Both the position numbers and the translations under genes were made by a program. From Hoylesella nanceiensis DSM 19126 = JCM 15639 (GTDB taxonomy: Bacteria; Bacteroidota; Bacteroidia; Bacteroidales; Bacteroidaceae): a DNA stretch of 64,000 nt. The notes beneath the pieces were generated by a model, which had not been told where the DNA came from, did no database searches, and was given only the letters and a program-made list of their open reading frames with translations. Positions 1 to 9,640 of the stretch are shown piece by piece. Each line of letters starts with the position of its first letter. The first letter of the stretch is position 1. The DNA is taken from contig NZ_KB904331.1 of NCBI RefSeq assembly GCF_000379965.1, forward strand, positions 310,001 to 374,000. Direction: 5' to 3'.

Positions 1-2
1 AT

Positions 3-839
3 GAGGATCAATACGAGTTAGAAGAACGTTTTAACATTCCCGATTATTTCTTTCCCGACATTAGTGACACCGATGAACGTGCCCGTTACGAATACGATGA
101 CGGCTGGATGCTCATCATTTTACGTATTCCCTACGTGAAAGAAATACGTTCAAGAACGCCTTATACCACCGTTCCTTTAGGTATTATACATAAAAGAGAC
201 GTTACCATAACTGTTTGTTATTTTGAAACAAACATGATGATTGATTTTGTAAGTTATCAACAAAAGCGTGGAGTTGGATTCACAGACTATGTTGATATGA
301 TTTTCCGTTTATTCCTTTCATCAGCAGTTTGGTATCTAAAGCGTTTGAAACAAATCAACACCCTCATTGAAACAGCAAAACACAATCTCGACCATGAGGT
401 GAACAACGAAAGCTTGATAGGATTAAGTAGACTACAAGATTCGCTCACCTTCTTCACCACTTCAATCAGAGGTAACGAGAACTTGCTGGCTAAATTGAAG
501 TTTAAGTTGCAGGTAGACGAATTAGATGCCGACCTAATTGAAGACGTAAACATTGAGATGACACAGGCAAGAGAAACCACATCGATATATTCTGACATTC
601 TAGAATCAACGATGGAGACCTACTCTAGCATTATTAACAACAACATGAACACCGTTATGCGTACCCTCACATCAGTGAGTATTATCATGATGGTGCCCAC
701 ACTTATATCTTCATTCTTAGGAATGAACCTTCTCAACTCAATGGAACAGAGCCCTTGGGGATTCCCTCTTGCGCTCATCATATCATTTATTATTACCGCA
801 ATTTCATGGTGGTTGTTAAAACGAAAACGCCTAATTTAA
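3..839 (+). CDS. corA: CorA-family divalent cation channel, 5' end outside window
   Basis: The reading frame is open from base 3, so the N-terminus lies before the window; 278 residues are visible. The C-terminus has the CorA layout: a long helical region followed by two membrane helices, with the GMN signature (in SFLGMNLL, about visible residue 240) at the end of the first and a basic tail (LKRKRLI). CorA proteins are pentameric inner-membrane Mg2+/Co2+ channels, and GMN forms the selectivity mouth. The first in-frame Met inside the window (base 108) is internal, because the upstream frame (DDGWMLIILRIPY) matches the family's N-terminal domain. Substrate metal is inferred from the family only. 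Confidence 0.88.
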   Translation, partial: EDQYELEERFNIPDYFFPDISDTDERARYEYDDGWMLIILRIPYVKEIRSRTPYTTVPLGIIHKRDVTITVCYFETNMMIDFVSYQQKRGVGFTDYVDMIFRLFLSSAVWYLKRLKQINTLIETAKHNLDHEVNNESLIGLSRLQDSLTFFTTSIRGNENLLAKLKFKLQVDELDADLIEDVNIEMTQARETTSIYSDILESTMETYSSIINNNMNTVMRTLTSVSIIMMVPTLISSFLGMNLLNSMEQSPWGFPLALIISFIITAISWWLLKRKRLI

Positions 840-915
840 AGTCAAACACGACATAAAAAGACGTTTTTGAACAACATTTTAACGCATTTCATTAGCAACT
901 TTCAATATTTTTAAG

Positions 916-923
916 TAAGTTTG
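916..923 (+). promoter_or_regulatory. Bacteroidetes -7 box (TAAGTTTG)
   Basis: This matches the Bacteroidetes sigma-ABfr -7 consensus TAnnTTTG and lies 53 bp before the DUF349 start. No clear -33 TTG was seen at the usual spacing. Confidence 0.45.
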
Positions 924-976
924 CACCTATCATATTAATTGTAAATCCGAAACAATAACTTAAAGCAGCTATAGCA

Positions 977-2869
977 ATGGACCTTCAAAAGAACTCTCAA
1001 GAACAAGGCTTCGATGCAACAGAAAACAACGAAAGCCAGGTAATTTCAAGTAATGCTAACAGTGGTAATGAAACTTCTGCAACAACAAGTGACGCAACAA
1101 TCCAAACAGAAGAAAATGTATTGGACGACCAAAGCAATACATCTAACAAGCAATACACCACCAAACAAGAGATAATCGATAAGATTAAGACGTTAGCAAG
1201 TAGCGAAACCGTTCCTTCAAGAGAAGAGATAGAAAGCTTAAAGTCTACTTTCTATAGAATACATCTTGCAGAAAGAGAAGCTGAACAAAAAGCTTATCTT
1301 GAAGCAGGAGGCGACCCTTCGGCTTATAAAGTGGCGCCTAGCGAAGACGAGATGATATTCAAAGCAGAGCTATCGCTAATCAAAGAGAAAAGAGCTAAGT
1401 TGCTTCAAGAACAAGAAAAGGAAAGACAAGAGAACCTTAAGCAAAAACTTGCCATCATAGAAAGCATCAAAGCCATTGCAACTTCTCCAGATGAAGCAAA
1501 CAAATCATACGCCCAATTCAAAGAGTTGCAAACCAAATGGAAAGAAATAAACAATGTGCCAGCCGACAAGGTGAATGAGCTTTGGCGCACATATCAATTA
1601 TACACAGAACAGTTCTACGACCTCTTAAAACTCAACCACGAAGCAAGAGAATACGATTTTAAGAAGAACTTAGAACTAAAAACCAAACTTTGCGAAGCAG
1701 CAGAGAAGCTTTCTGAAGAGAAAGATGTAGTTAGTGCATTTCATCAACTACAAGAACTTCATCAACAATATCGTGAAATTGGTCCTGTTGCAAAAGAAAA
1801 CAGAGAGCAAATATGGACTCGTTTCAAAAACGCTTCAACAATAATCAACAAACGTCATCAACAGCATTTCGAAGAGCTTAGAGGCAAAGAAGAAGAAAAT
1901 CTCGTAAAGAAAACCAATCTATGCGAGAAAGTTGAAGCCATCAACGCAAAGAAAATACAAACCATTAACGAGTGGGAAAAGATCACAGAAGAGGTTACTA
2001 ACATTCAAAAAGAGTGGAAAACAATTGGTTTTACACCACAAAAAATGAATGTAAAGATATTCGAACGCTTCAGAGAAGCATGCAACACCTTCTTCCAAAG
2101 CAAAACAACATTCTTTAAAGAGCTAAAGGCAAGCTTCGCAGAAAACATCGAAAAGAAGAAATCATTGATAGAAAAAGCGAAGAACTTAGCCGATAGCACC
2201 GAATGGAAATCAACAAGTGACAAGCTTATTGCACTTCAAAAAGAATGGAAAAAGGTGGGATTCGTTCCTCAAAAGGTGAGCGACAAGCTTTGGGAAGAAT
2301 TCGTTCAATATTGCAATAAGTTCTTCGATGCACGCAAAGCAGCTAATGGCGACAGTCATTCTGAAGAGCATAAGAACCTTGAACACAAAGAAAGCATCTT
2401 AAAAGAGTTGAAAAGCTTTATAGAAACAAAGGCAGAAGATGCAAGCGAAAAGATTCATCAATTGATCAAAGAATATAACCAAACAGGTCATGTTCCATAC
2501 AAAGAGAAAGATCGTTTGTATGCTCAATTCAAGGAAGTAACCGACCAGTTGAAGAAAGAACTAAACATTTCGGTCAACCGCAAGCGTTTAGACGACTTCA
2601 AAAACAACCTTAAGAATGTTGTAAGCAACGGTGAAAACGCTCTTTATAACGAACGCAATAAATTGTTTAGAGCTTACGAACGTATGAAACAAGAATTGCA
2701 AACATACGAAAACAACCTTGGTTTCTTAAGTGCAGCAAGCAAAAAAGGCAACTCACTTATCAGCAACTTTACACAAAAGACCGAGAAACTTAAGGAAGAA
2801 ATGCAACTCTTAAAAGAGAAAATTAAAGAGATTGATCGTCAACAAAAAGAAGAAAACGACAACGAATAA
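977..2869 (+). CDS. DUF349 repeat protein
   Basis: 630 residues. The N-terminal 60 residues are rich in N, S, T, E and Q and probably disordered. The remainder is helical and contains five DUF349-like repeats recognisable by a core such as LQKEWKKVGFVPQK followed by an aromatic/basic helix (LWEEFVQYCNKFFD). The cores start near residues 185, 262, 344, 425 and 505. The last 80 residues are a predicted coiled coil rich in K and E. There is no signal peptide or membrane helix, so it should be cytoplasmic. DUF349 proteins are common in Bacteroidetes and their molecular role is not known to me. It stands alone and is followed by a hairpin and a repeat array. Confidence 0.85.
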   Translation: MDLQKNSQEQGFDATENNESQVISSNANSGNETSATTSDATIQTEENVLDDQSNTSNKQYTTKQEIIDKIKTLASSETVPSREEIESLKSTFYRIHLAEREAEQKAYLEAGGDPSAYKVAPSEDEMIFKAELSLIKEKRAKLLQEQEKERQENLKQKLAIIESIKAIATSPDEANKSYAQFKELQTKWKEINNVPADKVNELWRTYQLYTEQFYDLLKLNHEAREYDFKKNLELKTKLCEAAEKLSEEKDVVSAFHQLQELHQQYREIGPVAKENREQIWTRFKNASTIINKRHQQHFEELRGKEEENLVKKTNLCEKVEAINAKKIQTINEWEKITEEVTNIQKEWKTIGFTPQKMNVKIFERFREACNTFFQSKTTFFKELKASFAENIEKKKSLIEKAKNLADSTEWKSTSDKLIALQKEWKKVGFVPQKVSDKLWEEFVQYCNKFFDARKAANGDSHSEEHKNLEHKESILKELKSFIETKAEDASEKIHQLIKEYNQTGHVPYKEKDRLYAQFKEVTDQLKKELNISVNRKRLDDFKNNLKNVVSNGENALYNERNKLFRAYERMKQELQTYENNLGFLSAASKKGNSLISNFTQKTEKLKEEMQLLKEKIKEIDRQQKEENDNE

Positions 2870-2895
2870 TTCAGCTCGTTGAACCTCAATACAAC

Positions 2896-2964
2896 AAAAC
2901 AGTTATCTAAACAGACACGTTCAAAGCAACGGCAAGTCTATTTTAGGTAACTGTTTTCTTTTTA
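2896..2964 (+). terminator. Possible terminator after the DUF349 gene
   Basis: A 10-bp stem (AAAACAGTTA at 2896-2905 and TAACTGTTTT at 2948-2957) is followed by CTTTTTAT. The 42-base loop is long for an intrinsic terminator, so confidence is moderate. Confidence 0.45.
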
Positions 2965-3062
2965 TCTCCTCTCTAACATCAGTCCTCTACTCTATCCACT
3001 TCTCCCCTCTTTTAAAACAATATCCCTTTTAAAAGAATCTCACTCCATTTTTATAGCTCTCC

Positions 3063-3150
3063 AAAAGCATCCTATTTTCATCACAAAAGCATTGCTTTTA
3101 CATCGAAAAAGCAATGCTTTTGCCCTGCAAAAACAATGAGTTTACATGCC
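3063..3150. repeat. 22-bp tandem array A, four units
   Basis: Four contiguous units start at 3063, 3085, 3107 and 3129. Each begins AAAAGCA or AAAAACA, has TTTT near positions 12-16 and ends in a variable tail; there is no spacer. The array lies between convergent units (DUF349 gene and tRNA-Gln) in a 450-bp stretch that otherwise holds only two terminators. Confidence 0.85.
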
Positions 3151-3269
3151 GAGATTAATACTCTCATAAAGCATTAATTATCAGCCTATTACAAAATAGA
3201 ATTCATAATATAGAGAAGATACAGAAAAATTGGAAAACAAAAATCTTTCTGTTGGAATAAAAGAGCATA

Positions 3270-3311
3270 AAAAGAAAGAGTTAAGTAATGCTTTTTCATC
3301 ACCTAACTCTT
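3270..3311 (-). terminator. Terminator of tRNA-Gln
   Basis: Read on the minus strand, an 11-bp stem with one G-T or mismatch position (3276-3286 with 3301-3311, core AAGAGTTA/TAACTCTT) is followed by TTTCTTTTTA. It lies just 3' of the tRNA. Confidence 0.7.
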
Positions 3312-3319
3312 CGTTAATG

Positions 3320-3390
3320 CTGGGATACTCGGATTCGAACCAAGAATGACAGGACCAGAATCTGTAGTGTTACCATTACACCATATCCCA
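3320..3390 (-). tRNA. tRNA-Gln (anticodon CTG)
   Basis: The minus strand folds as a tRNA: acceptor TGGGATA/TATCCCA (3384-3390 with 3321-3327), a T arm with GGTTCGAATCC, and a D arm with GGTGTAATGGTAACAC. The anticodon loop is TTCTGGT, giving CTG (Gln). CCA is not encoded. The anticodon stem reads ACAGA/CCTGT, so the pair next to the loop (31-39) is an A-C mismatch. Confidence 0.93.
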
Positions 3391-3425
3391 ATAAATGCAG
3401 CGTATCAACGCTCTACAAACTATTG

Positions 3426-3433
3426 CAAAGGTA
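3426..3433 (-). promoter_or_regulatory. -7 box of tRNA-Gln (TACCTTTG)
   Basis: The minus strand reads TACCTTTG, 35 bp upstream of the tRNA, matching TAnnTTTG. Confidence 0.55.
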
Positions 3434-3529
3434 CACATTTTTTCGAAAATCACCATCTATGACACATCTTTTTTTGTAAAAAATATGGAAAAGATAAAGC
3501 ACAAATCAGTTTCTTACATATATTATATG

Positions 3530-3537
3530 TACCTTTG
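3530..3537 (+). promoter_or_regulatory. -7 box of rsfS operon (TACCTTTG)
   Basis: TACCTTTG lies 28 bp before the rsfS ATG. It is back to back with the tRNA-Gln promoter in the same 175-bp region. Confidence 0.55.
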
Positions 3538-3565
3538 TAACTAGAATTATCAAGTATTTTTATAA

Positions 3566-3925
3566 ATGAAAGAAATTAACAAACTAGTAGAAACAATTGT
3601 AAAAGGAATACAAGAGAAGAAAGGCTCTAACATAACAATAGTAGATTTAAGAGATATTGACGGCAGTATTGCCAATTACTTTGTTATTTGTCAAGGTTCA
3701 TCACCCAACCAAATCGAAGCTATTAGCGACTCGATTGCAGAAACAACACGTATCGAAGCAGGCGAAAAGCCTATCAATACCATCGGTTTAGGCAATAGCG
3801 AATGGGTTGCTATGGACTATTCTGATGTGCTTGTGCATATCTTTCAGCCCGAAACAAGAAGCTTTTACAACCTTGAAGAGTTGTGGCAAGATGCCAAATT
3901 GACAAATATTCCCGACTTAGAATAA
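3566..3925 (+). CDS. rsfS: Ribosomal silencing factor RsfS
   Basis: 119 residues, the usual length for RsfS (YbeB/Iojap). Conserved elements include the DLRDIDGSIANYFVICQG strand-helix and the GLGNSEWVAMDYSDVLVHIF core. RsfS binds uL14 on the large ribosomal subunit and blocks subunit joining under nutrient limitation. The gene is the first of rsfS-ftsH-cdsA, with 49 bp to the chosen ftsH start. Confidence 0.93.
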   Translation: MKEINKLVETIVKGIQEKKGSNITIVDLRDIDGSIANYFVICQGSSPNQIEAISDSIAETTRIEAGEKPINTIGLGNSEWVAMDYSDVLVHIFQPETRSFYNLEELWQDAKLTNIPDLE

Positions 3926-3974
3926 TTGGCACGATTTTGGAAGATTGCATTTTCTGAAACAAAATTGTCGAAAT

Positions 3975-6017
3975 ATGGATAAGAAAAATAATCAACCCAA
4001 CCAGGATAACAACCAACCCAAAATGCCAAAGTTTAATCTTAATTGGATTTATGGGCTTATCATTGTGGGACTAACTATCTTTTTCCTGACCGGAACAGGT
4101 AATAAATTAGGCGGTGGTTCTGCATCAAAAGAAACTTCAATGGCCAACTTTAAACAATATATCAATAAAGGTTGGGCAGACGAAGTGGTTGTTAATACTG
4201 AGTTGAAAACGCTCAAAATGTATGTAAAACCTGCACACATTAGAGACGTGTTCCACCGAGATGCTAAGCAACTTGGTGAAAATCCTTATGTAACCGTAGG
4301 TATTGGTTCGGTAGACAACATCGATACCTACTTGTCACAAGCGCAAGAACAACACAAAATTACAAGCTACACGTTCGAATCAAAGAAAGGAAACGAGCTT
4401 ATAAACATTTTTGTTAACTTCGCTCCTTTCATCTTTTTCTTCATCATTGGCTACTTCTTAATGCGCAGAATCGGCGGAGATGCTGGCGGAGGCGCAGGAG
4501 TTTTCAATGTAGGAAAGAGCAAAGCGCAAATGTATGAGAAGGGAAATGACCTTGGAGTTACATTTAAAGACGTTGCAGGACAAGCCGGAGCAAAACAAGA
4601 AATACAAGAGATTGTGGAGTTTTTAAAGAACCCAAACCGTTATACTGAATTGGGTGGAAAGATTCCTAAGGGTGCTCTTTTAGTCGGACCTCCAGGTACT
4701 GGTAAGACACTTCTTGCCAAAGCAGTAGCTGGAGAGGCTGGAGTTCCATTCTTTTCTATGAGTGGTTCCGACTTTGTTGAAATGTTCGTAGGTGTCGGAG
4801 CAAGTCGAGTTAGAGACTTATTCCGTCAAGCAAAGGAGAAATCTCCATGTATCATCTTCATCGATGAGATTGATGCTGTGGGACGTGCACGTAGTAAAAA
4901 CCCTTCAACAGGTGGTAACGACGAACGTGAAAACACTCTGAATGCCTTACTAACAGAGATGGACGGCTTCGGAACTAACAGTGGAGTGATTATCCTTGCG
5001 GCAACAAATAGAGTGGATATGCTCGACAGTGCGTTACTAAGAGCAGGTCGTTTCGATCGCCAAATCAGCGTCGAACTACCCGACTTGCACGAACGTAAGG
5101 AAATATTCCAAGTGCACTTGCGCAACGTTAAGATTGATGAGACCATCGATATCGACTTCTTAGCACGTCAAACTCCTGGCTTCTCGGGAGCTGATATTGC
5201 CAATGTTTGTAACGAAAGTGCGCTCATTGCTGCACGACACAATAAGAAACAAGTTGGAAAACAAGACTTCTTAGATGCTGTAGACCGTATTATTGGCGGT
5301 TTAGAGAAGAAGACTAAGGTGATGACTGCAAACGAAAAGCGTACAATTGCATTGCACGAAGCTGGTCATGCCACTATTTCTTGGTTCTGCGAGCATGCTA
5401 ATCCGCTTGTAAAAGTGAGCATTGTGCCTCGTGGTCAGGCTCTTGGTGCAGCGTGGTATCTACCTGAAGAGCGTCAAATTACAACCAAAGAGCAAATGTT
5501 AGACGAGATGTGTGCTCTCTTTGGAGGCCGTGCTGCAGAGGAATTGTGCACTGGTCACATCTCAACAGGAGCGATGAACGACCTCGAAAGAGCAACAAAG
5601 AGCGCCTATGGAATGGTTGCTTATGCTGGAATGAGCGACGCATTGCCTAACGTATGCTTCTATAATAACCAAGAATATCAATTCCAACGTCCTTATTCTG
5701 AGACCACTGCGAAGTTAATTGACGAAGAAGTTTTGCGCATATTAAATGAGCAATACGACAGAGCAAAGCAGATATTAACTGAACATAAGGAAGGACATGC
5801 ACGCCTTGCAGAGCTCTTAATAACCAAAGAAGTTATCTTTGCAGAAGACGTTGAGGAAATATTTGGAAAGCGTCCATGGCGTAGTAGAACTCAAGAGATT
5901 ATCGAAGCAAACGAGAAAGCGAATGAGTTGACATTAGAAAATATGCCCGAAGAGGTTAGAAAAGCTGAGGAAGAACATCAGAGAATGAAGAACGAACAGT
6001 CTCAAGAGGCAGAATAA
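3975..6017 (+). CDS. ftsH: ATP-dependent zinc metalloprotease FtsH
   Basis: 680 residues from the ATG at 3975 (MDKKNNQ). A start 30 bp upstream is possible but adds an atypical segment. There are two membrane helices (about residues 15-33 and 140-160) around a periplasmic domain. The AAA module has Walker A GPPGTGKT (about 239-246), Walker [10 protein letters not shown] and a second region of homology ending in [10 protein letters not shown]. The zinc site is HEAGH (about 461-465). FtsH degrades membrane and short-lived cytosolic proteins. An E/K-rich C-terminal tail follows the protease domain. Confidence 0.97.
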   Translation: MDKKNNQPNQDNNQPKMPKFNLNWIYGLIIVGLTIFFLTGTGNKLGGGSASKETSMANFKQYINKGWADEVVVNTELKTLKMYVKPAHIRDVFHRDAKQLGENPYVTVGIGSVDNIDTYLSQAQEQHKITSYTFESKKGNELINIFVNFAPFIFFFIIGYFLMRRIGGDAGGGAGVFNVGKSKAQMYEKGNDLGVTFKDVAGQAGAKQEIQEIVEFLKNPNRYTELGGKIPKGALLVGPPGTGKTLLAKAVAGEAGVPFFSMSGSDFVEMFVGVGASRVRDLFRQAKEKSPCIIFIDEIDAVGRARSKNPSTGGNDERENTLNALLTEMDGFGTNSGVIILAATNRVDMLDSALLRAGRFDRQISVELPDLHERKEIFQVHLRNVKIDETIDIDFLARQTPGFSGADIANVCNESALIAARHNKKQVGKQDFLDAVDRIIGGLEKKTKVMTANEKRTIALHEAGHATISWFCEHANPLVKVSIVPRGQALGAAWYLPEERQITTKEQMLDEMCALFGGRAAEELCTGHISTGAMNDLERATKSAYGMVAYAGMSDALPNVCFYNNQEYQFQRPYSETTAKLIDEEVLRILNEQYDRAKQILTEHKEGHARLAELLITKEVIFAEDVEEIFGKRPWRSRTQEIIEANEKANELTLENMPEEVRKAEEEHQRMKNEQSQEAE

Positions 6018-6025
6018 TATAGAAC

Positions 6026-6070
6026 AAGTGCAATGTTTGAAGTTCGTTTCATACATTGCACTTTCTTTTT
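6026..6070 (+). terminator. Hairpin between ftsH and cdsA
   Basis: A perfect 11-bp stem, AAGTGCAATGT at 6026-6036 and ACATTGCACTT at 6053-6063, is followed by TCTTTTT. It has the form of an intrinsic terminator but sits between two codirectional genes 94 bp apart, so it may end ftsH transcription or attenuate cdsA. Confidence 0.7.
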
Positions 6071-6111
6071 AAATCATACAACAAATATCCTAAACACAAA
6101 CAAATACGAAT

Positions 6112-6978
6112 ATGTCAGATAAACTAACAAACATGACGGTGCGTGCTTTTACAGGCGTACTCTTTGTTACTATCATGGTAACATGCTTCTTTCAACCCGT
6201 CGCTATGGTGTTTCTTTTCGCCCTAATAACATGCCTTAGCCTATGGGAATACTCAGGATTAGTGAATAATATCGAAGATGTAACCATCAATAGGTTCATC
6301 TCTACAGTGGCAGGTGTGTATCTATTCCTTGCCATTTCGGCAATCAATAGTGGCTTTGTACAGACAAATGCGGTATTTATGCCCTATCTTTTAACCATCA
6401 TTTATTTGTTTGTTAGCGAATTATACACTAAGAACAAGAATGCAGTTCACGACTTATCCTACACCATGTTGGGACAAATGTATGTTGCTTTGCCCCTATC
6501 TATAATCAATGTTCTTGCTTTTAGAACTGCAACCGATGATAATATTCATTTCTATTATCTTCTTCCTTTAAGCGTATTCATCTTCTTATGGACCAGTGAT
6601 ACAGGTGCTTATTGCGTTGGAAGCTTATTTGGTAAGCATAAATTGTTCCCCAGAATCAGTCCTGCAAAGAGCTGGGAAGGAAGCATTGGCGGTGGAACTT
6701 TAGTACTTGTTGCTGCTTTCTTGGTTTCATTGCTCGATCAAAACCATGGTAATTTGTCGGGACTTAACACCCTACAATGGCTTGGTTTAGGACTTGTTGT
6801 TACTGTATTTGGAACTTGGGGCGACCTTGTTGAGAGCCTCATCAAGCGTACTTTAGGTATAAAAGATAGCGGAACAATTCTTCCAGGACATGGAGGTATG
6901 CTCGATCGTTTCGACAGTTCGTTGCTAGCAATACCCGCTTCGGCAGTTTATATCTACACAATCCAAACGCTCGTGTAA
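6112..6978 (+). CDS. cdsA: Phosphatidate cytidylyltransferase CdsA
   Basis: 288 residues, polytopic (about seven or eight hydrophobic helices). The CTP-transferase signature is at the C-terminus: SLIKRTLGIKDSG followed by LPGHGGMLDRFDS. The enzyme makes CDP-diacylglycerol from phosphatidic acid and CTP, the precursor of phosphatidylethanolamine and, through Cls-type enzymes, cardiolipin. It lies 94 bp after ftsH, a pairing common in Bacteroidetes, with a terminator-like hairpin between. A strong terminator follows. Confidence 0.95.
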   Translation: MSDKLTNMTVRAFTGVLFVTIMVTCFFQPVAMVFLFALITCLSLWEYSGLVNNIEDVTINRFISTVAGVYLFLAISAINSGFVQTNAVFMPYLLTIIYLFVSELYTKNKNAVHDLSYTMLGQMYVALPLSIINVLAFRTATDDNIHFYYLLPLSVFIFLWTSDTGAYCVGSLFGKHKLFPRISPAKSWEGSIGGGTLVLVAAFLVSLLDQNHGNLSGLNTLQWLGLGLVVTVFGTWGDLVESLIKRTLGIKDSGTILPGHGGMLDRFDSSLLAIPASAVYIYTIQTLV

Positions 6979-7004
6979 AGATATTGAACCATAACCCACA
7001 ATAA

Positions 7005-7053
7005 AAAACTCCTAAAAGGAAGTGCATTGACTTCTATTTAGGAGTTTTCTTTT
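7005..7053 (+). terminator. Terminator after cdsA, usable from both sides
   Basis: A 12-bp stem (AAAACTCCTAAA at 7005-7016, TTTAGGAGTTTT at 7037-7048) with an inner AGGAAGT/ACTTCT pair and flanking T- and A-runs. It separates cdsA from the convergent TonB receptor gene. Confidence 0.8.
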
Positions 7054-7100
7054 ACTCTAATAGCAAATAAGCTATCTTTTATTTGCTACCTTTCCTCATC

Positions 7101-9563
7101 TTAATAGCTGAACTTCACGCCCAAGAAAGCGCATCGAGGGGTTCCAGGACCATAGACATAGTCGGCATCTCTCAATGGTCCACGCTCTAAATCACGTTGG
7201 AAAGCATTGGTAATGTTTTGGAAACCGCCATTGATTTGCATCTTGATATATTGTGAAAGTTGTATATCATAAGCTACTTTTAGGTTCATAGAAAGGAACG
7301 AAGGAGTGTTAACTGCCTTAGCTTCTGCCCAACCTGGGTAGGTAATGGTTGTGCCATTTTGTGTAAAGGTGTAGTCGTCTGTCTTTTGATGTCCCACCAA
7401 CATGCTACCAGTATAAGTACCAGTGAGCGCAACACTCAAGTTCTTTAGAGGCTGAATGTTCACTGTGAAATAGCCATAAGCATTAGGAGTTTTCAAGAAA
7501 CGACGTTCTTTCTTAGCACCATCTCCCGACCATTCAACTGAATCTTTATACATATTGCGTTGCAATGTTAGTCCTGCTTGAACTTGAAGCCATTGAGAAA
7601 ATGCTGCCTTTGCTTCAATATTTAATCCAAAGATAGTTGCATTATTACCATTAAAACGCTCTGCTATTTCGTTTTCTTCAGCATTAGGACGACTTAAGCC
7701 ATAACGTTGCATTATGTTTCTAATGTTATTTTCATAATTTGGATCAGTTGTTTCGCCCTTATCCAATGTTCTTGTTGCGAAAGCATTCGTTAGATGTGTA
7801 AAGAAACCTTCAATCAAGAAGTTAGTTTGAACACTACCAAATGTGTGATAGAAGTCGGCAGATGCGCTGATACTTCTAGATCTTTCTTCCTTCAAGTTAG
7901 GGTCTCTTACAATAATTTGACGTGAACCATCGGTCCAACCAGTGTGCAAATCTTCGTCAAAAGCTTGTGGAGCTCTAAATCCTTCGGCATAACTCAAACG
8001 CAAACTAAGCTCTTTTGAAGGGTTATATCTAAAGTTTACACGAGGTGAGAAGACAGCATTTTTAATTAAGTTGTGCTTATCTAAGCGTGCACCTAACAAG
8101 AAAGTGAAGCGAGAATCTTTCCATTCATTTTGGAAATAAGCACTTCCGATACTTACTTTTTGATTCAAATAATGGTCGTAGCCAAGCACTTCGTCGTTCA
8201 TCTTATCGTTGTTATACTCTAAACCAGCGGTTAATGTTGCAGGCATAAACCAGCAATTGTCGAACGAATGCACATATTGTACACCCAACAAGTGGTTGAT
8301 TTCCTTTGTACGTCCATAAGCTTTAGCCGATTTAATGGTGTCGGCAGCCTCTGTTCCGCCACCAATTCCACCATAATAGCTCTTTCTTGCAGTGTTTTCG
8401 AACGAATAATAAAGCTTTAATTGACGCTTAGTGTCTTTCGAGAACCAGTCGTATGCCAAACTACCACCATTCACATCGTGCTCTAACTGCTCTGTTATAT
8501 CACTCTCGTGAGGTGCTCTTTCAAGGTGATTTCCGCCTCTTCTGAACTCAGCAAGATTGTGATAACGAAGTGTTATGCGTGAGTATGGAGTGAATTTGTA
8601 GAATGCACTAAAGCCAAGTGTTTGGTTTTTAAGATTAGGAAGCTCTGTATATCCATCGTTATTGTGGTCGTATCCAGGGCGATAATGGTGATTTCCGTAG
8701 ATAAACAATCCACCTTTAGCATCTTCTGTAACGATAGATGCATTGAGATTGGTGGTGTTTTCCCAACCAGAATGATTGCCATAAGAAGAGAGGGTGTGAC
8801 CCACTTCGGCTGAATTACGGATAGGTTCTTTAGTGATTACATTGATTGTACCACCAATTGCCGATGCTCCATAAAGCGAAGAGCCTCCTCCACGCACCAC
8901 TTCAACACGCTCAATCATACTCGAAGGAATTTGTTCCAATCCATAAACTCCGTTCAATGCAGAGAAAACGGGGCGTGAATCGATTAGAATTTGTGAGTAG
9001 TGACCATCTAATCCATTAATTCTCACTTGCGAAAAACCGCAGTTTTGGCAATTGTTCTCTGTTCTTACACCTGGTTGAAAGTTCAATCCTTGTGATAATG
9101 TTGCAGAGTTGGTGAGATTAAAGAGTCGTTTGTCTACCACATTAACAAGCACTGGCGCTTCTCTTCGCAATGTTTGTTGACGGTTTGCGGTGAGAACTAC
9201 CTCGTCTAACGATAGTACATCGTCTGTCAACTCAAAGTCTTGCTCAAGTGTTTCTTCTTTGTCTGTTTTTAAAGTTACGCTTGCATTATGATAACCAAGG
9301 TGCTTAACCTCTAATATTACTTTTCCTTGTGGAATGTTTTTAATCGAATAAAAACCTTTAGCATCTGTGGTTGTTGCAAGTGTTGTACCCTTTACTGCTA
9401 CCAAAACGTAAGGTACATACTCTTTAGTTTTTGAATCAATAACATGTCCTTGCACGTTTATTCCTGTCATTTTGTAGGTCGATTCTACCACTACTCCCGC
9501 AGTAATAGATGTTGAAATGGACAAGAAAAGCAAAGGCAATATTGCTTTTTTTATTGTCATCAT
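7101..9563 (-). CDS. TonB-dependent outer-membrane receptor with CarboxypepD_reg domain
   Basis: 820 residues. A signal peptide (about 1-22) is followed by a carboxypeptidase-regulatory-like domain (about 33-115, with VKGTTLATTTDAKGFYSI), a plug domain (about 125-240, with RVEVVRGGGSSLYGASAIGG) and a 22-strand-type barrel ending in an aromatic residue (GVKFSY). The plug contains a CxxC within NCQNCGF. Such receptors import siderophores, heme, cobalamin or other metal complexes using TonB energy. The substrate cannot be decided: no transport genes flank it. It has its own promoter and reads alone. Confidence 0.9.
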   Translation of the reverse strand: MMTIKKAILPLLFLSISTSITAGVVVESTYKMTGINVQGHVIDSKTKEYVPYVLVAVKGTTLATTTDAKGFYSIKNIPQGKVILEVKHLGYHNASVTLKTDKEETLEQDFELTDDVLSLDEVVLTANRQQTLRREAPVLVNVVDKRLFNLTNSATLSQGLNFQPGVRTENNCQNCGFSQVRINGLDGHYSQILIDSRPVFSALNGVYGLEQIPSSMIERVEVVRGGGSSLYGASAIGGTINVITKEPIRNSAEVGHTLSSYGNHSGWENTTNLNASIVTEDAKGGLFIYGNHHYRPGYDHNNDGYTELPNLKNQTLGFSAFYKFTPYSRITLRYHNLAEFRRGGNHLERAPHESDITEQLEHDVNGGSLAYDWFSKDTKRQLKLYYSFENTARKSYYGGIGGGTEAADTIKSAKAYGRTKEINHLLGVQYVHSFDNCWFMPATLTAGLEYNNDKMNDEVLGYDHYLNQKVSIGSAYFQNEWKDSRFTFLLGARLDKHNLIKNAVFSPRVNFRYNPSKELSLRLSYAEGFRAPQAFDEDLHTGWTDGSRQIIVRDPNLKEERSRSISASADFYHTFGSVQTNFLIEGFFTHLTNAFATRTLDKGETTDPNYENNIRNIMQRYGLSRPNAEENEIAERFNGNNATIFGLNIEAKAAFSQWLQVQAGLTLQRNMYKDSVEWSGDGAKKERRFLKTPNAYGYFTVNIQPLKNLSVALTGTYTGSMLVGHQKTDDYTFTQNGTTITYPGWAEAKAVNTPSFLSMNLKVAYDIQLSQYIKMQINGGFQNITNAFQRDLERGPLRDADYVYGPGTPRCAFLGVKFSY

Positions 9564-9609
9564 ACTTTTGTTTTGTTTTAATTATTAATCATATTTTTTC
9601 ATGATGGTG

Positions 9610-9640
9610 CAAAGGTACTAAGTTTTATCATGCCCTACAA
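9610..9640 (-). promoter_or_regulatory. Promoter of the TonB receptor gene
   Basis: The minus strand reads TTG (9640-9638), 20 bases, then TACCTTTG (9617-9610), a good Bacteroidetes -33/-7 pair. It leaves a leader of about 40 bases. Confidence 0.62.
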
